NCBI RefSeq assembly: GCF_036323475.1
Contig: NZ_AP028934.1
Span: 2,480,001-2,544,000, forward strand
Origin: Solobacterium moorei
GTDB taxonomy: Bacteria; Bacillota_I; Bacilli_A; Erysipelotrichales; Erysipelotrichaceae
Direction of reading: 5' to 3'
DNA length: 64,000 bases
The notes beneath the pieces are model-generated. The model was not told where the DNA came from. It saw only the letters and a list, made by a program, of their open reading frames with translations, and did not search any database. Positions 23,741 through 31,499 of the stretch are shown piece by piece (positions within the stretch are counted from its first letter, which is position 1; each line of letters begins with the position of its first letter). The translations under genes were made by a program, and so were the position numbers.

Positions 23741-24442
23741 ATGAAAAACGATCAGATTAAAAAGATTGCATTCATGGCAATCTACATGGCGTTATATGTA
23801 GCGCTGAAAATGGTAGGAAATATGATACCTTTCCTACAGATGCCAAATGGTGGATCTATTGAACTGGAGTTAATTCCACTTATGATTGCATCGTATCATC
23901 TTGGTTGGAAGTATGGAGCTCTCTGTGGACTAGCTTCATTCTTACTAACAATTGTATTAGGTTTTCCAATGTACTTTGTTCAACCAATACAGGTTGTATT
24001 AGACTATGTACTACCAATCAGTATTGTTGGAATGGTTTCATTGTTTAAACCATTTGAACATGCAAGCAAACCAATTGTATTAACTGTGGTATCTGTAATT
24101 GGTTTAACTGCTTGTGTTGCTGTGTATTACTCTTATGGTATGAATCTAATGGCTTTGGTGGGTGGTGTCATACTAGCTGCCTTAGTGATTGCATTAGGTC
24201 TATTCCTAACGAGCACAAAGGGGCACTTTGGTATTGTGATTGTGATGATCATCAAATACTTCTCTACAGTTATTTCTGGTGCCTATTTCTGGGCAGAGGG
24301 CACTGCGGCAGGAAGCTTACCGGCGTGGACATTTTCCCTAGGCTATAACCTCTGGTACAACTTAGTGACGATGATTGTCTGCTTATTGATGGTTCCAGTA
24401 CTAATGAGCAGAATTAAAAAAGCAAATATCCAAGGAATGTAA
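23741..24442 (+). CDS. thiT: Thiamine-specific ECF transporter S-component ThiT
   Basis: The protein has 233 residues; GGAGG precedes ATG 23741, and a TPP riboswitch lies directly upstream. Family motifs are LQMPNGGSIELELIPLMIASYHLGWKYG, then FVQPIQVVLDYVLPI and, near the end, KYFSTVISGAYFWAEGT and SLGYNLWYN with the aromatic thiamine-binding residues. ThiT is normally about 180-200 residues. This one has an additional stretch of about 45 residues (near 100-150, VSVIGLTACVAVYYSYG...IALGLFLTST) that looks like an extra pair of membrane helices. It captures thiamine and docks onto a shared EcfA-EcfA'-EcfT module. A terminator follows. Confidence 0.93.
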   Translation: MKNDQIKKIAFMAIYMALYVALKMVGNMIPFLQMPNGGSIELELIPLMIASYHLGWKYGALCGLASFLLTIVLGFPMYFVQPIQVVLDYVLPISIVGMVSLFKPFEHASKPIVLTVVSVIGLTACVAVYYSYGMNLMALVGGVILAALVIALGLFLTSTKGHFGIVIVMIIKYFSTVISGAYFWAEGTAAGSLPAWTFSLGYNLWYNLVTMIVCLLMVPVLMSRIKKANIQGM

Positions 24443-24472
24443 TAGATTGGCACATGCCAATCTATTTTTTTG
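24443..24472 (+). terminator. Terminator after thiT
   Basis: TAGATTGGCA pairs with TGCCAATCTA with a two-base loop; a T7 run follows. Confidence 0.85.
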
Positions 24473-24498
24473 GCTATAATAGAGGCGGAGGATTTGAT

Positions 24499-25329
24499 AT
24501 GACAAAATATATATTCCTAGATATTGATGGTACTTTATATAGTCCAACAATCAATGAAACACCAGAAAGTGCTTTACATGCAATCCATAAAGCAAGACAG
24601 AATGGTCATAAAGTATTCTTATGTACAGGAAGAAGCCTAGCGGAGATTGTGACATATCTAGAATATGATATTGATGGTTATATCCTTGCGGCTGGTGCGA
24701 AAGTTTACGCCGATCGTAAATGTATCTATGATAATCCAATTCCAAAAGAAGAACTGACGCACCTAAAAGATACGATTAATGGAATGGGAATAGGATATGG
24801 ATTGGAAGGAAATGCAGGCGCGTATGGAAATAAACTAGGCTATGCGTTCCAACTCAAATACTTCTCACTACCGAATGCAAATCATGAGGAGAAAGTACAG
24901 AATGCGATGGCAAATTGTATCTATCCAGAAGAAGCGGCGCATGAAGATGATGAAATCTACAAAATCTGCGTATACAGCGAAGATGGACATGAATTTGACC
25001 AATTAGAAAAAGTTCTACACAGTCAATATACCCTCACACGTGTTATTGAAGACCCTATCAAGAAATTCTATGGGGCAGAAATCACAAATAAAGATATCAA
25101 TAAGGGGACTGGCATTGAGAAGGTTTTAGAACATTACCACGCTAATCGTAGTGATGCGATAGGCATTGGAGATAGCGGAAATGATATTCCGATGTTGTCC
25201 TATTGTGGTACATCTGTTGCGATGGGGAATGGTGCAGAGATTGTAAAGGCTATTGCGGATTATGTCACAACAGACATTTTAGATGATGGTATTTACCATG
25301 CATTCAAACATTTTGAGTTAATCGGCTAA
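24499..25329 (+). CDS. HAD-superfamily sugar-phosphatase (Cof type IIB)
   Basis: The protein has 276 residues. ATG 24499 follows GGAGG; an upstream in-frame start at 24454 lies inside the terminator. HAD motif I is YIFLDIDGTLY, motif II is VFLCTGRS, motif III is a Lys in the region around TRVIEDPIKKFYG, and motif IV is GIGDSGNDIPMLSYC with VAMGNG following. Between II and III lies a C2B-type cap of about 110 residues. Such Cof-like enzymes dephosphorylate sugar phosphates or cofactor intermediates such as HMP-PP or PLP; the position next to thiT is suggestive of thiamine-pyrimidine phosphates but proves nothing. It is followed 14 bases later by the oxidoreductase gene. Confidence 0.9.
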   Translation: MTKYIFLDIDGTLYSPTINETPESALHAIHKARQNGHKVFLCTGRSLAEIVTYLEYDIDGYILAAGAKVYADRKCIYDNPIPKEELTHLKDTINGMGIGYGLEGNAGAYGNKLGYAFQLKYFSLPNANHEEKVQNAMANCIYPEEAAHEDDEIYKICVYSEDGHEFDQLEKVLHSQYTLTRVIEDPIKKFYGAEITNKDINKGTGIEKVLEHYHANRSDAIGIGDSGNDIPMLSYCGTSVAMGNGAEIVKAIADYVTTDILDDGIYHAFKHFELIG

Positions 25330-25343
25330 AGGGAGAAAAATCT

Positions 25344-26312
25344 ATGAAAGTTGGTATCGTTGGAAATGGAATGATAGTCCCTATCGCAATTGAAGCAATG
25401 CTACGAGCTGAGATTGGAGTAACAGCGTTATGGTGTCGGAATGGATCAAAGGGAAAACCAATTGTTGAGAAATATCATATACAAAATCAATATACAGATT
25501 ATCAAGTGTTCCTAGGTGATGATTCATTTGATACGGTCTATATTGGTTTGACCAATACACTACATTATCAATATGCAAAGGACGCAATCCTTGCAGGAAA
25601 ACATGTCATCGTAGAAAAACCTTTTACTGTATCTGTAACAGAAGCGAAAGAACTACAAGCTCTAGCATTAAAATATGGGTGCATGTTGTTTGAGGCAATC
25701 CTCTCAAGATATAGTCAAAACTATGAACATCTACGAGAAGAATTACCAAAGATTGGAAATATCAAACTAATACAAGCTAACTTTAGTAAATACTCTAGTC
25801 GCTATGATAAATTTCGAAAGGGTATCATGACACCTACCTTTGATAAAGCATGTGGCGGTGGTGCCCTTATGGATTTGAATGTATATAACATTCACTTTGT
25901 TGTAGGTTTATTTAGTATGCCCAAGAAGGTGCAGTATTATCCAAATCTAGCAGAAAATAGTGTCGATACATCAGGTATATTGATCATGGAGTATCCTGAC
26001 TTTCAAGCAGTATGTACTGCCGCGAAAGATTCTTCATCTGATCCATTTGTGATAATTCAAGGGGAAGAGGGTACAATTGTGTATCCCGAAAGACCAGGAT
26101 ATGTACGATATGGAGAGCGTCATGATCGTCTTACAAATCTCACGGAAGAAATTGATGTTGTTGTAGAGGAAGATCCAATGAAAAATGAATTCCTATATAT
26201 GCAGGAAATCATAGATACAAAAAATACAGAACAGATGAACGCATGGTTAGAGAAATCGATTGCGACAGTGGCTGTTTTAGAACAAGCATTACAATCCATT
26301 TCACAGGGTTAG
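25344..26312 (+). CDS. Gfo/Idh/MocA family oxidoreductase
   Basis: The protein has 322 residues, with GGGAG before ATG 25344. The N-terminal Rossmann domain starts KVGIVGNGMIVPIAIEAML. The family's catalytic motif is HVIVEKPFTVSVTEAKEL (EKP). The C-terminal alpha/beta domain includes ACGGGALMDLNVYNIHFVVGLF, where the His of the G-D-x-x-x-H pattern is kept as NVYNIH. These enzymes use NAD(P) to oxidise or reduce sugars, inositols or their derivatives; the substrate cannot be told from sequence alone. It is the last gene before the terminator-promoter cassette at 26305-26406. Confidence 0.9.
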   Translation: MKVGIVGNGMIVPIAIEAMLRAEIGVTALWCRNGSKGKPIVEKYHIQNQYTDYQVFLGDDSFDTVYIGLTNTLHYQYAKDAILAGKHVIVEKPFTVSVTEAKELQALALKYGCMLFEAILSRYSQNYEHLREELPKIGNIKLIQANFSKYSSRYDKFRKGIMTPTFDKACGGGALMDLNVYNIHFVVGLFSMPKKVQYYPNLAENSVDTSGILIMEYPDFQAVCTAAKDSSSDPFVIIQGEEGTIVYPERPGYVRYGERHDRLTNLTEEIDVVVEEDPMKNEFLYMQEIIDTKNTEQMNAWLEKSIATVAVLEQALQSISQG

Positions 26313-26340
26313 ATAATCGTATCTAGCCCTGTGTTAATTT
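26305..26340 (+). terminator. Terminator after the oxidoreductase gene
   Basis: CACAGGGTTAGAT pairs with ATCTAGCCCTGTG and is followed by TTAATTT. A diverged copy lies at 33332-33366. Confidence 0.65.
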
Positions 26341-26353
26341 ATTAACGCATTTC

Positions 26354-26406
26354 TTGCAAGAAGAAAAACATGAGCGTATAATTCAGTTAGTTAAACTAAA
26401 CTAACT
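26354..26406 (+). promoter_or_regulatory. ecfT operon promoter and overlapping operator (cassette copy A)
   Basis: TTGCAA (26354-26359), a 17-base spacer and TATAAT (26377-26382) are followed at the expected transcription start by AGTTAGTTaaactaAACTAACT (26385-26406), an inverted repeat of the form GTTAGTTW-N4-AAACTAAC. A repressor bound there would block initiation. The half-site is reminiscent of DtxR/MntR-type boxes, which is inference only. Confidence 0.7.
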
Positions 26407-26422
26407 TTAGAAAGAGGACAAT

Positions 26423-27106
26423 GTGAGATACAGGATTAATCCGCTTGTTTTAATTTTCTATAATATATTGATCCCATGCATTTTAATGTTTGCACATGAT
26501 AGATGGATACCTTTATATTTCTTTGTTGTAAGTAGTCTATTTTTGCTTTACATGAAGAAATATAAAAGACTATGTAAGACTATCGTAATTACAATTTTAT
26601 TCTACTTTGGAGAGCAGCTTTTGATGTTGAGTAACGTTGAGGTAATGCAGTTTGTCTCGATGCTATTTATGATGGTTGTTCGATTGATGCCAACGTATAT
26701 TGTGGCTCTTATTTTAATATATGATTATCAACCGTCTGAGGTAATCTCTGCCTTACAGAGTATCCACGTGCCAAGAGCGTTCATTATAGCGCTAAGCATT
26801 ACACTGCGATATATACCAACATTCTTTCGAGAATTACGTTATATCAATGAGTCGATGCGTCTACGTGGTATCCGTTTTGAAATAAAAAATATAGTAAAGA
26901 GTTTTGGATATTTTGTAGTGCCACAGTTATTCCGCTGTTTGATTTTGGCAGATGAATTAACATCTGCTGGACTCTGCAAGGGGATTGATTGTACAGAAAG
27001 AAGAACGTCATATTACAATATTCGCTTTGGTATGAAGGATGCGCTCGTTACAATTGCGATTTGTTTGGGGCTAGTAGGAGAGATGCTATGGATTCGTATA
27101 TTGTAG
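26423..27106 (+). CDS. ecfT: ECF transporter membrane component EcfT
   Basis: The protein has 227 residues. GTG 26423 is used, with AGAGG five bases upstream (the overlapping ATG at 26421 is followed at once by a stop). Five to six hydrophobic segments are visible, and the coupling region has the two EcfT ARG-like motifs SALQSIHVPRAF and MRLRGIRFE (ARG replaced by LRG), then LTSAGLCKGID. EcfT links the S-component to the ATPases. It is the first gene of a six-gene operon; the fused ATPase gene starts 19 bases before its stop. Length is slightly short for the family, usually about 260. Confidence 0.9.
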   Translation: MRYRINPLVLIFYNILIPCILMFAHDRWIPLYFFVVSSLFLLYMKKYKRLCKTIVITILFYFGEQLLMLSNVEVMQFVSMLFMMVVRLMPTYIVALILIYDYQPSEVISALQSIHVPRAFIIALSITLRYIPTFFRELRYINESMRLRGIRFEIKNIVKSFGYFVVPQLFRCLILADELTSAGLCKGIDCTERRTSYYNIRFGMKDALVTIAICLGLVGEMLWIRIL

Positions 27107-28503
27107 AGGGTAAGAACATTTCATTCCAATATCAAGACAGCTCTGAAGGAATTCAAGATATCCATTTTTCACTAAAGCCTGGTGAAACCATCTTGGTAAC
27201 TGGTAATAGTGGTAGTGGTAAATCTACATTCCTGAAATGTCTTAATGGACTAATACCGCGTGTCGTAGAAGGAAAACTACAAGGAGAAATCTTACTCAAT
27301 CATCAAAATACAAAGGATATGAGTATGGCAGAGATTAGCCGTCATATCAGTTCTGTATTCCAAAACCCACGTAGTCAATTCTTTACAACGAATACAACCT
27401 CCGAGCTTGTATTCAGTATGGAGAATTATGGTTGTAAGAAGGATATGATGGAAGCACAGCTTCAGAAAGTCACTGCACTTCTCAAAATTCAAAAATTATT
27501 AAATCGTGATATTTTTCAATTATCCGGAGGAGAGCGTCAGATGGTTGCGATAGCCTCCGCGATGATGTTGGGACAAAAAATCATCTTGTTAGATGAACCA
27601 TCTGCCAATCTTGATTATCACAATACCTATGTATTTAGAGGGCTGGTTGAGAAATTAAAACAAGAAGGCTATACCGTCTTGATTGCAGATCATCGTTTCT
27701 ATTATCTAAGCGGACTCATCAGCCGTGTTTTTCTATTTAATGATGGAAAGATGCAAATCTTCGATAGTGAGCAGATGTTTAAAAATTCAAACTATGATAC
27801 GCGAAGCTTTGATTTATTTGCAATGGATATTCCATTTCAAACACCTAGTGTGAATAAAGAAAAAGTTCTTTCGCTAGTGGATATTTCATACAAGGATATC
27901 TTACAAGATATATCGCTGGGTTTCTTTCCCAACGAAGTCACCGCAATTGTCGGTACAAATGGAGTTGGCAAGACAACACTTGCAAGATTACTCTGTAAGA
28001 GTATTGCATGCACGCATGGAAAGATAATCGGAGATATGCCATTCTATATTATGCAAGATGCGGATTACCAACTGTTTGGCACATCCGTACAGGCAGAGCT
28101 TGAAATCGCAGATCATACGATCAATCAGAAAGAGATTCAGGATGTGATGGATTATCTACAACTTACAAAATATGCAGATACACATCCATTCTCTTTGAGT
28201 GGTGGACAGAAACAGCGTATACAGGTCGCATTGGGAATCTTGAGCAATCGTAAAGTTATCATTTTCGATGAACCTACCAGCGGATTGGATCTTTCATCCA
28301 TGCGTAGGGTCGCAAGAGAGATTCAAGAATTAAAAAAGAAAGCATGTGTCATCGTCATATCTCATGATTATGAGTTTATTCGCTATATCAGTAATCGTGT
28401 TGTGTATTTAAAGGATACGACAGTGAAGAAAGATATTCCGCTAAATGCAGAACATCTGTCCGAATTCAATCAAATTTTTATGGAAATGAGGGATGAATTA
28501 TGA
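27088..28503 (+). CDS. Double-domain ECF/cobalt-type ABC ATPase (fused EcfA-EcfA')
   Basis: The protein has 471 residues. ATG 27088 follows TAGGAGAG and overlaps ecfT. The first ABC domain has Walker A GNSGSGKST (about residue 33), signature LSGGERQMV and Walker B IILLDEPSANLD. The second has Walker A GTNGVGKTT (about 290), signature LSGGQKQRI and Walker B VIIFDEPTSGLD. Both keep their Q-loops (VFQNPRSQF; IMQDADYQLF) and H-loops (ADHRF; SHDYEF). Both sites therefore look competent. Fusion of both ATPases in one chain occurs in YkoD-type and other group I ECF systems. The stop overlaps the first S-component start (ATGA). Confidence 0.93.
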   Translation: MDSYIVEGKNISFQYQDSSEGIQDIHFSLKPGETILVTGNSGSGKSTFLKCLNGLIPRVVEGKLQGEILLNHQNTKDMSMAEISRHISSVFQNPRSQFFTTNTTSELVFSMENYGCKKDMMEAQLQKVTALLKIQKLLNRDIFQLSGGERQMVAIASAMMLGQKIILLDEPSANLDYHNTYVFRGLVEKLKQEGYTVLIADHRFYYLSGLISRVFLFNDGKMQIFDSEQMFKNSNYDTRSFDLFAMDIPFQTPSVNKEKVLSLVDISYKDILQDISLGFFPNEVTAIVGTNGVGKTTLARLLCKSIACTHGKIIGDMPFYIMQDADYQLFGTSVQAELEIADHTINQKEIQDVMDYLQLTKYADTHPFSLSGGQKQRIQVALGILSNRKVIIFDEPTSGLDLSSMRRVAREIQELKKKACVIVISHDYEFIRYISNRVVYLKDTTVKKDIPLNAEHLSEFNQIFMEMRDEL

Positions 28504-29081
28504 ATTTGAAGATGAAGGATTTTGTATTACTTGCTTTACTAACAGCCTTATATGTAATCGTATACTTTGTGGGAGCGATGTTGATATCGCTGATAGGGCC
28601 ATTTGGTGATTCGATTAGCGCAGGTGTATGCGGACTACTATCAGGGGTCATACTTGTATTTATCACTCGCAAGATTGGTAAGATGTGGCAGTTTGCCATC
28701 ATGGAACTTATCGTGATGGCTGTATTCGCACTCATGGGTTCAGGCTATTTACCGTGGTTTATTACATCCATGGTTGGTGCTGTACTAGCTGATGTTATCG
28801 CATCTACATCAGAAAAGCCTAGTGTATTAAAGATTGCGATTGCGTCGGGTATTCTTCATGTTGGTAATGCTTTAGGTGGTATCATTCCTGCATGTTTCTT
28901 TGCGGAACAATATATGAATGAATGGATTGCAAGAGGACAAAAGCCAGAACAAATGCTAGCAATGGTAAAAGCGGCTCAAGGTACAATGGGTATTCTTGCG
29001 ACAATCATTACCTTCATACTTTCCGTGATTGGCGTATACATTGGCTATTCAATATTAAAGGGACATTTAAAAGAGAAATAA
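28500..29081 (+). CDS. ECF-type S-component, Trep_Strep/MptD family (copy 1)
   Basis: The protein has 193 residues; the start overlaps the ATPase stop by four bases. About five to six membrane helices are visible. Family text: MKDFVLLALLTALYVIVYF, then LISLIGPFGDSISAGVCGLLSG, GSGYLPWFITSMVGAVLADVIA and GNALGGIIPACFFAEQYMNEW. It fits the Trep_Strep integral membrane family (PF09605), now treated as a putative ECF substrate-capture subunit of unknown substrate. It is about 85 percent identical by eye to the next gene, indicating a recent tandem duplication. The substrate may be a metal chelate or haem-like compound, judged from the operon context only. Confidence 0.85.
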   Translation: MNLKMKDFVLLALLTALYVIVYFVGAMLISLIGPFGDSISAGVCGLLSGVILVFITRKIGKMWQFAIMELIVMAVFALMGSGYLPWFITSMVGAVLADVIASTSEKPSVLKIAIASGILHVGNALGGIIPACFFAEQYMNEWIARGQKPEQMLAMVKAAQGTMGILATIITFILSVIGVYIGYSILKGHLKEK

Positions 29082-29114
29082 TAGAAACGGTTTTATAGAA
29101 AAGAGGGATAAACA

Positions 29115-29696
29115 ATGCGTTTGAAAATGAAAGATTTTGTATTACTTGCTTTACTAACAGCTTTATACATCATTGTATATTTTGTGGCGATGATGTTAAT
29201 TTCGCTTATGGGCCCATTTGGGCATGCGATTAGTCCAGGTGTTTGTGGTTTGTTATCTGGTGCAATCTTAATATTTATTAGTCGTAAGATTGGTAAGATG
29301 TGGCAGTTTACACTAATGGAGCTCATCATTATGGGCGTATTCGCACTGATGGGAGCTGGCTATCTGCCTTGGTTTATTGCATCAATGGTTGGTGCAATAT
29401 TAGCAGATGTTATCGCATCAACGTCTAATAAACCAAGTGTACTAAAGGTTGCAATTGCGTCAGGTCTTATTCATGTAGGCAATGCTTTAGGTGGTATCAT
29501 TCCTGCATGTTTCTTTGCAGAGCAATATATGAATGAATGGATCGCAAGAGGACAAAAGCCAGATCAAATGTTAGAGATGGTAAAAGCAACACAAGGTACC
29601 ATGGGCATTCTTGCGACAATCATTGCATTCATTTTATCCGTGATTGGCGTATACATCGGTTATTCAATATTAAAGGGACATTTGAAAGAGGACTAA
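29115..29696 (+). CDS. ECF-type S-component, Trep_Strep/MptD family (copy 2)
   Basis: The protein has 193 residues, the same length as copy 1, and starts 33 bases after it with its own GAGGG site. The C-terminal 80 residues are almost identical to copy 1 (GNALGGIIPACFFAEQYMNE). Differences cluster in the first helices: GAMLISLIGPFGDSISAGV versus AMMLISLMGPFGHAISPGV. The Asp-to-His change in the PFGD/PFGH loop may matter for substrate binding. Its stop directly abuts the ABC transporter start at 29697, so transcription and translation are tightly linked. Confidence 0.85.
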   Translation: MRLKMKDFVLLALLTALYIIVYFVAMMLISLMGPFGHAISPGVCGLLSGAILIFISRKIGKMWQFTLMELIIMGVFALMGAGYLPWFIASMVGAILADVIASTSNKPSVLKVAIASGLIHVGNALGGIIPACFFAEQYMNEWIARGQKPDQMLEMVKATQGTMGILATIIAFILSVIGVYIGYSILKGHLKED

Positions 29697-31499
29697 ATGG
29701 AAATCGAAGAGAAAATAAAAGAAGATGTTAAGCGGTCTATAGAAACGAAGAAAAAAGATGCCATTAATCCAAGCATGGTTAAAAAATGGTTATTCTCCTT
29801 CGCCCCACAGCTACAAGGCAAAATGCGTTTATCGATTATACTTGCATGTTTTGGTGAAAGCTTAAAGTTCACATCGTATTTCTTTGCGGCATATGTCGCA
29901 AATGCTGTTATTACAAATCATATTGATTTACAAAAGATTTACTTATATGGAGGATTAACACTGCTGGCACTTGCATTACAATGTACACTAACATGTTTAT
30001 CTAGCATGAAGAGTCATCGAATTTCATTCGAGATTCTTAGAAGCATCCGAAATAAACTAAGTGAGAAATTAGAACGGGTTCCACTTGGGTATGTTACATC
30101 AACACCAATCGGATATTATAAAGCGCTAATCGTCGATCGTGTTAGTTCTTTGGAAGATTGGATTGCACATGTCATGCCAGAGTTTCCCTCTCGCTTATTA
30201 CACCCAATCCTAGCAACCATCTTGTTGTTTGTTGTGGATTATCGCTTGGGTTTAGCATGTTTTGTGAGTGTTCCATTTATCATTCTTGGATTTATGCTGA
30301 TGTATTACAAGAGTGAAGAGCGTATGTATACTTGGTTAAATTCCAATCAGGATTTAAATGCTAGAATCATTGAATATGTAAATGGGATTCATGTTATTAA
30401 AACATTTGGACAGAGTAGACGTAGTTATCAAAAGTTTACAGAATCAGTAAACTACTACTTCTCCTCTACATTAGACTGGTGGAGACAGAGTTGGATTGCG
30501 ATGGCTTTACTATTTGCGTTTGTAAATTCGCCAATCCTTGGAACATTACCGGTTGGCTTATATTTGTATTCACATCAAATCATCAATATGTGGCAGTTAA
30601 TGCTAGGCTTAATCCTACCGTTATCGATTATTCCAAATGCATTCCAATTAATGATGAGTATGGAAATATATTCTTCGATTGAAACAGGCTTCCGTATGAT
30701 TCGCAAAGTACTTACAATGCCAGAGCTTGTAAGACCTAGTAAAGATGTAACGCTATCAGATAAATGTTATCAATTTGAGAATGTATCCTTCTCTTATGAA
30801 AAAGGAATTGAAGTATTACATGATATCAACTTTGAAGTAAAACCAAACTCTGTATTTGCGATTGTTGGAGAAAGTGGAAGTGGTAAGTCCACAATTGCGA
30901 AGTTAATGGCTGGATTCTTTGATGTAGATGCTGGAACAATTTCCTTTGGCGACCAAGATGTTAAAAATATACCTACAGCACAACTCATGAAGCATGTTGC
31001 ATATGTTGCACAAGACAATTTCTTATTTGACACAAGCATCCGTGAGAATCTAAAGGTTGCAAAAGCAGACGCAACGGATGAAGAAATTCAAAGAGCCTTA
31101 CAAGCTGCCAACTGTCTAGAACTGATTGAGCGATTACCAAATGGCTTAAATACAAATGCGGGTGATTGTGGTAAGTTTCTTTCAGGTGGTGAAAGACAAC
31201 GCATTACGCTTGCAAGAGCGATGCTAGCAGATGCGAAGTGTATCATCCTCGATGAAGCTACCGCATATGCGGATGTTGAAAATGAAGCGAAGATTCAGGA
31301 AGCGCTGAGTCGATTAATGAAAGATAAGACATTGATTGTTGTGGCACATCGGTTGAATACAATTGTTGGTGCCGATCAAATTATGGTATTAGACCGTGGC
31401 AAGATTGATAACATCGGCACACATCAAGAATTAATACAAAATTCTTCTGTATATCAGAAACTATGGCAGAGTTACAGTGGCAAGGAGGTGGCCGAATGA
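29697..31499 (+). CDS. ABC half-transporter (fused permease-ATPase), subunit 1
   Basis: The protein has 600 residues. A cytoplasmic N-terminal tail of about 45 residues (EKIKEDVKRSIETKKKDAIN) precedes six membrane helices of the type I exporter fold. The ATPase domain has Walker A GESGSGKST (about residue 395), signature FLSGGERQRITLARAML, Walker B CIILDEATAYAD and the switch His VVAHRLNT. The catalytic Glu is present. The next gene's start overlaps its stop (ATGA), which indicates a heterodimer with it. Exporter-fold pairs next to Trep_Strep ECF genes are known from streptococci and may in fact import siderophore-like substrates, like IrtAB; the direction cannot be read from sequence. Confidence 0.9.
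   Translation: MEIEEKIKEDVKRSIETKKKDAINPSMVKKWLFSFAPQLQGKMRLSIILACFGESLKFTSYFFAAYVANAVITNHIDLQKIYLYGGLTLLALALQCTLTCLSSMKSHRISFEILRSIRNKLSEKLERVPLGYVTSTPIGYYKALIVDRVSSLEDWIAHVMPEFPSRLLHPILATILLFVVDYRLGLACFVSVPFIILGFMLMYYKSEERMYTWLNSNQDLNARIIEYVNGIHVIKTFGQSRRSYQKFTESVNYYFSSTLDWWRQSWIAMALLFAFVNSPILGTLPVGLYLYSHQIINMWQLMLGLILPLSIIPNAFQLMMSMEIYSSIETGFRMIRKVLTMPELVRPSKDVTLSDKCYQFENVSFSYEKGIEVLHDINFEVKPNSVFAIVGESGSGKSTIAKLMAGFFDVDAGTISFGDQDVKNIPTAQLMKHVAYVAQDNFLFDTSIRENLKVAKADATDEEIQRALQAANCLELIERLPNGLNTNAGDCGKFLSGGERQRITLARAMLADAKCIILDEATAYADVENEAKIQEALSRLMKDKTLIVVAHRLNTIVGADQIMVLDRGKIDNIGTHQELIQNSSVYQKLWQSYSGKEVAE

Noticed and set aside
27088-28503. Two separate ecfA genes with a missed stop between them
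   Set aside because: The frame is open throughout and the linker between the two ATPase domains is of normal length for fused EcfA, so a real fusion is more likely than an error.
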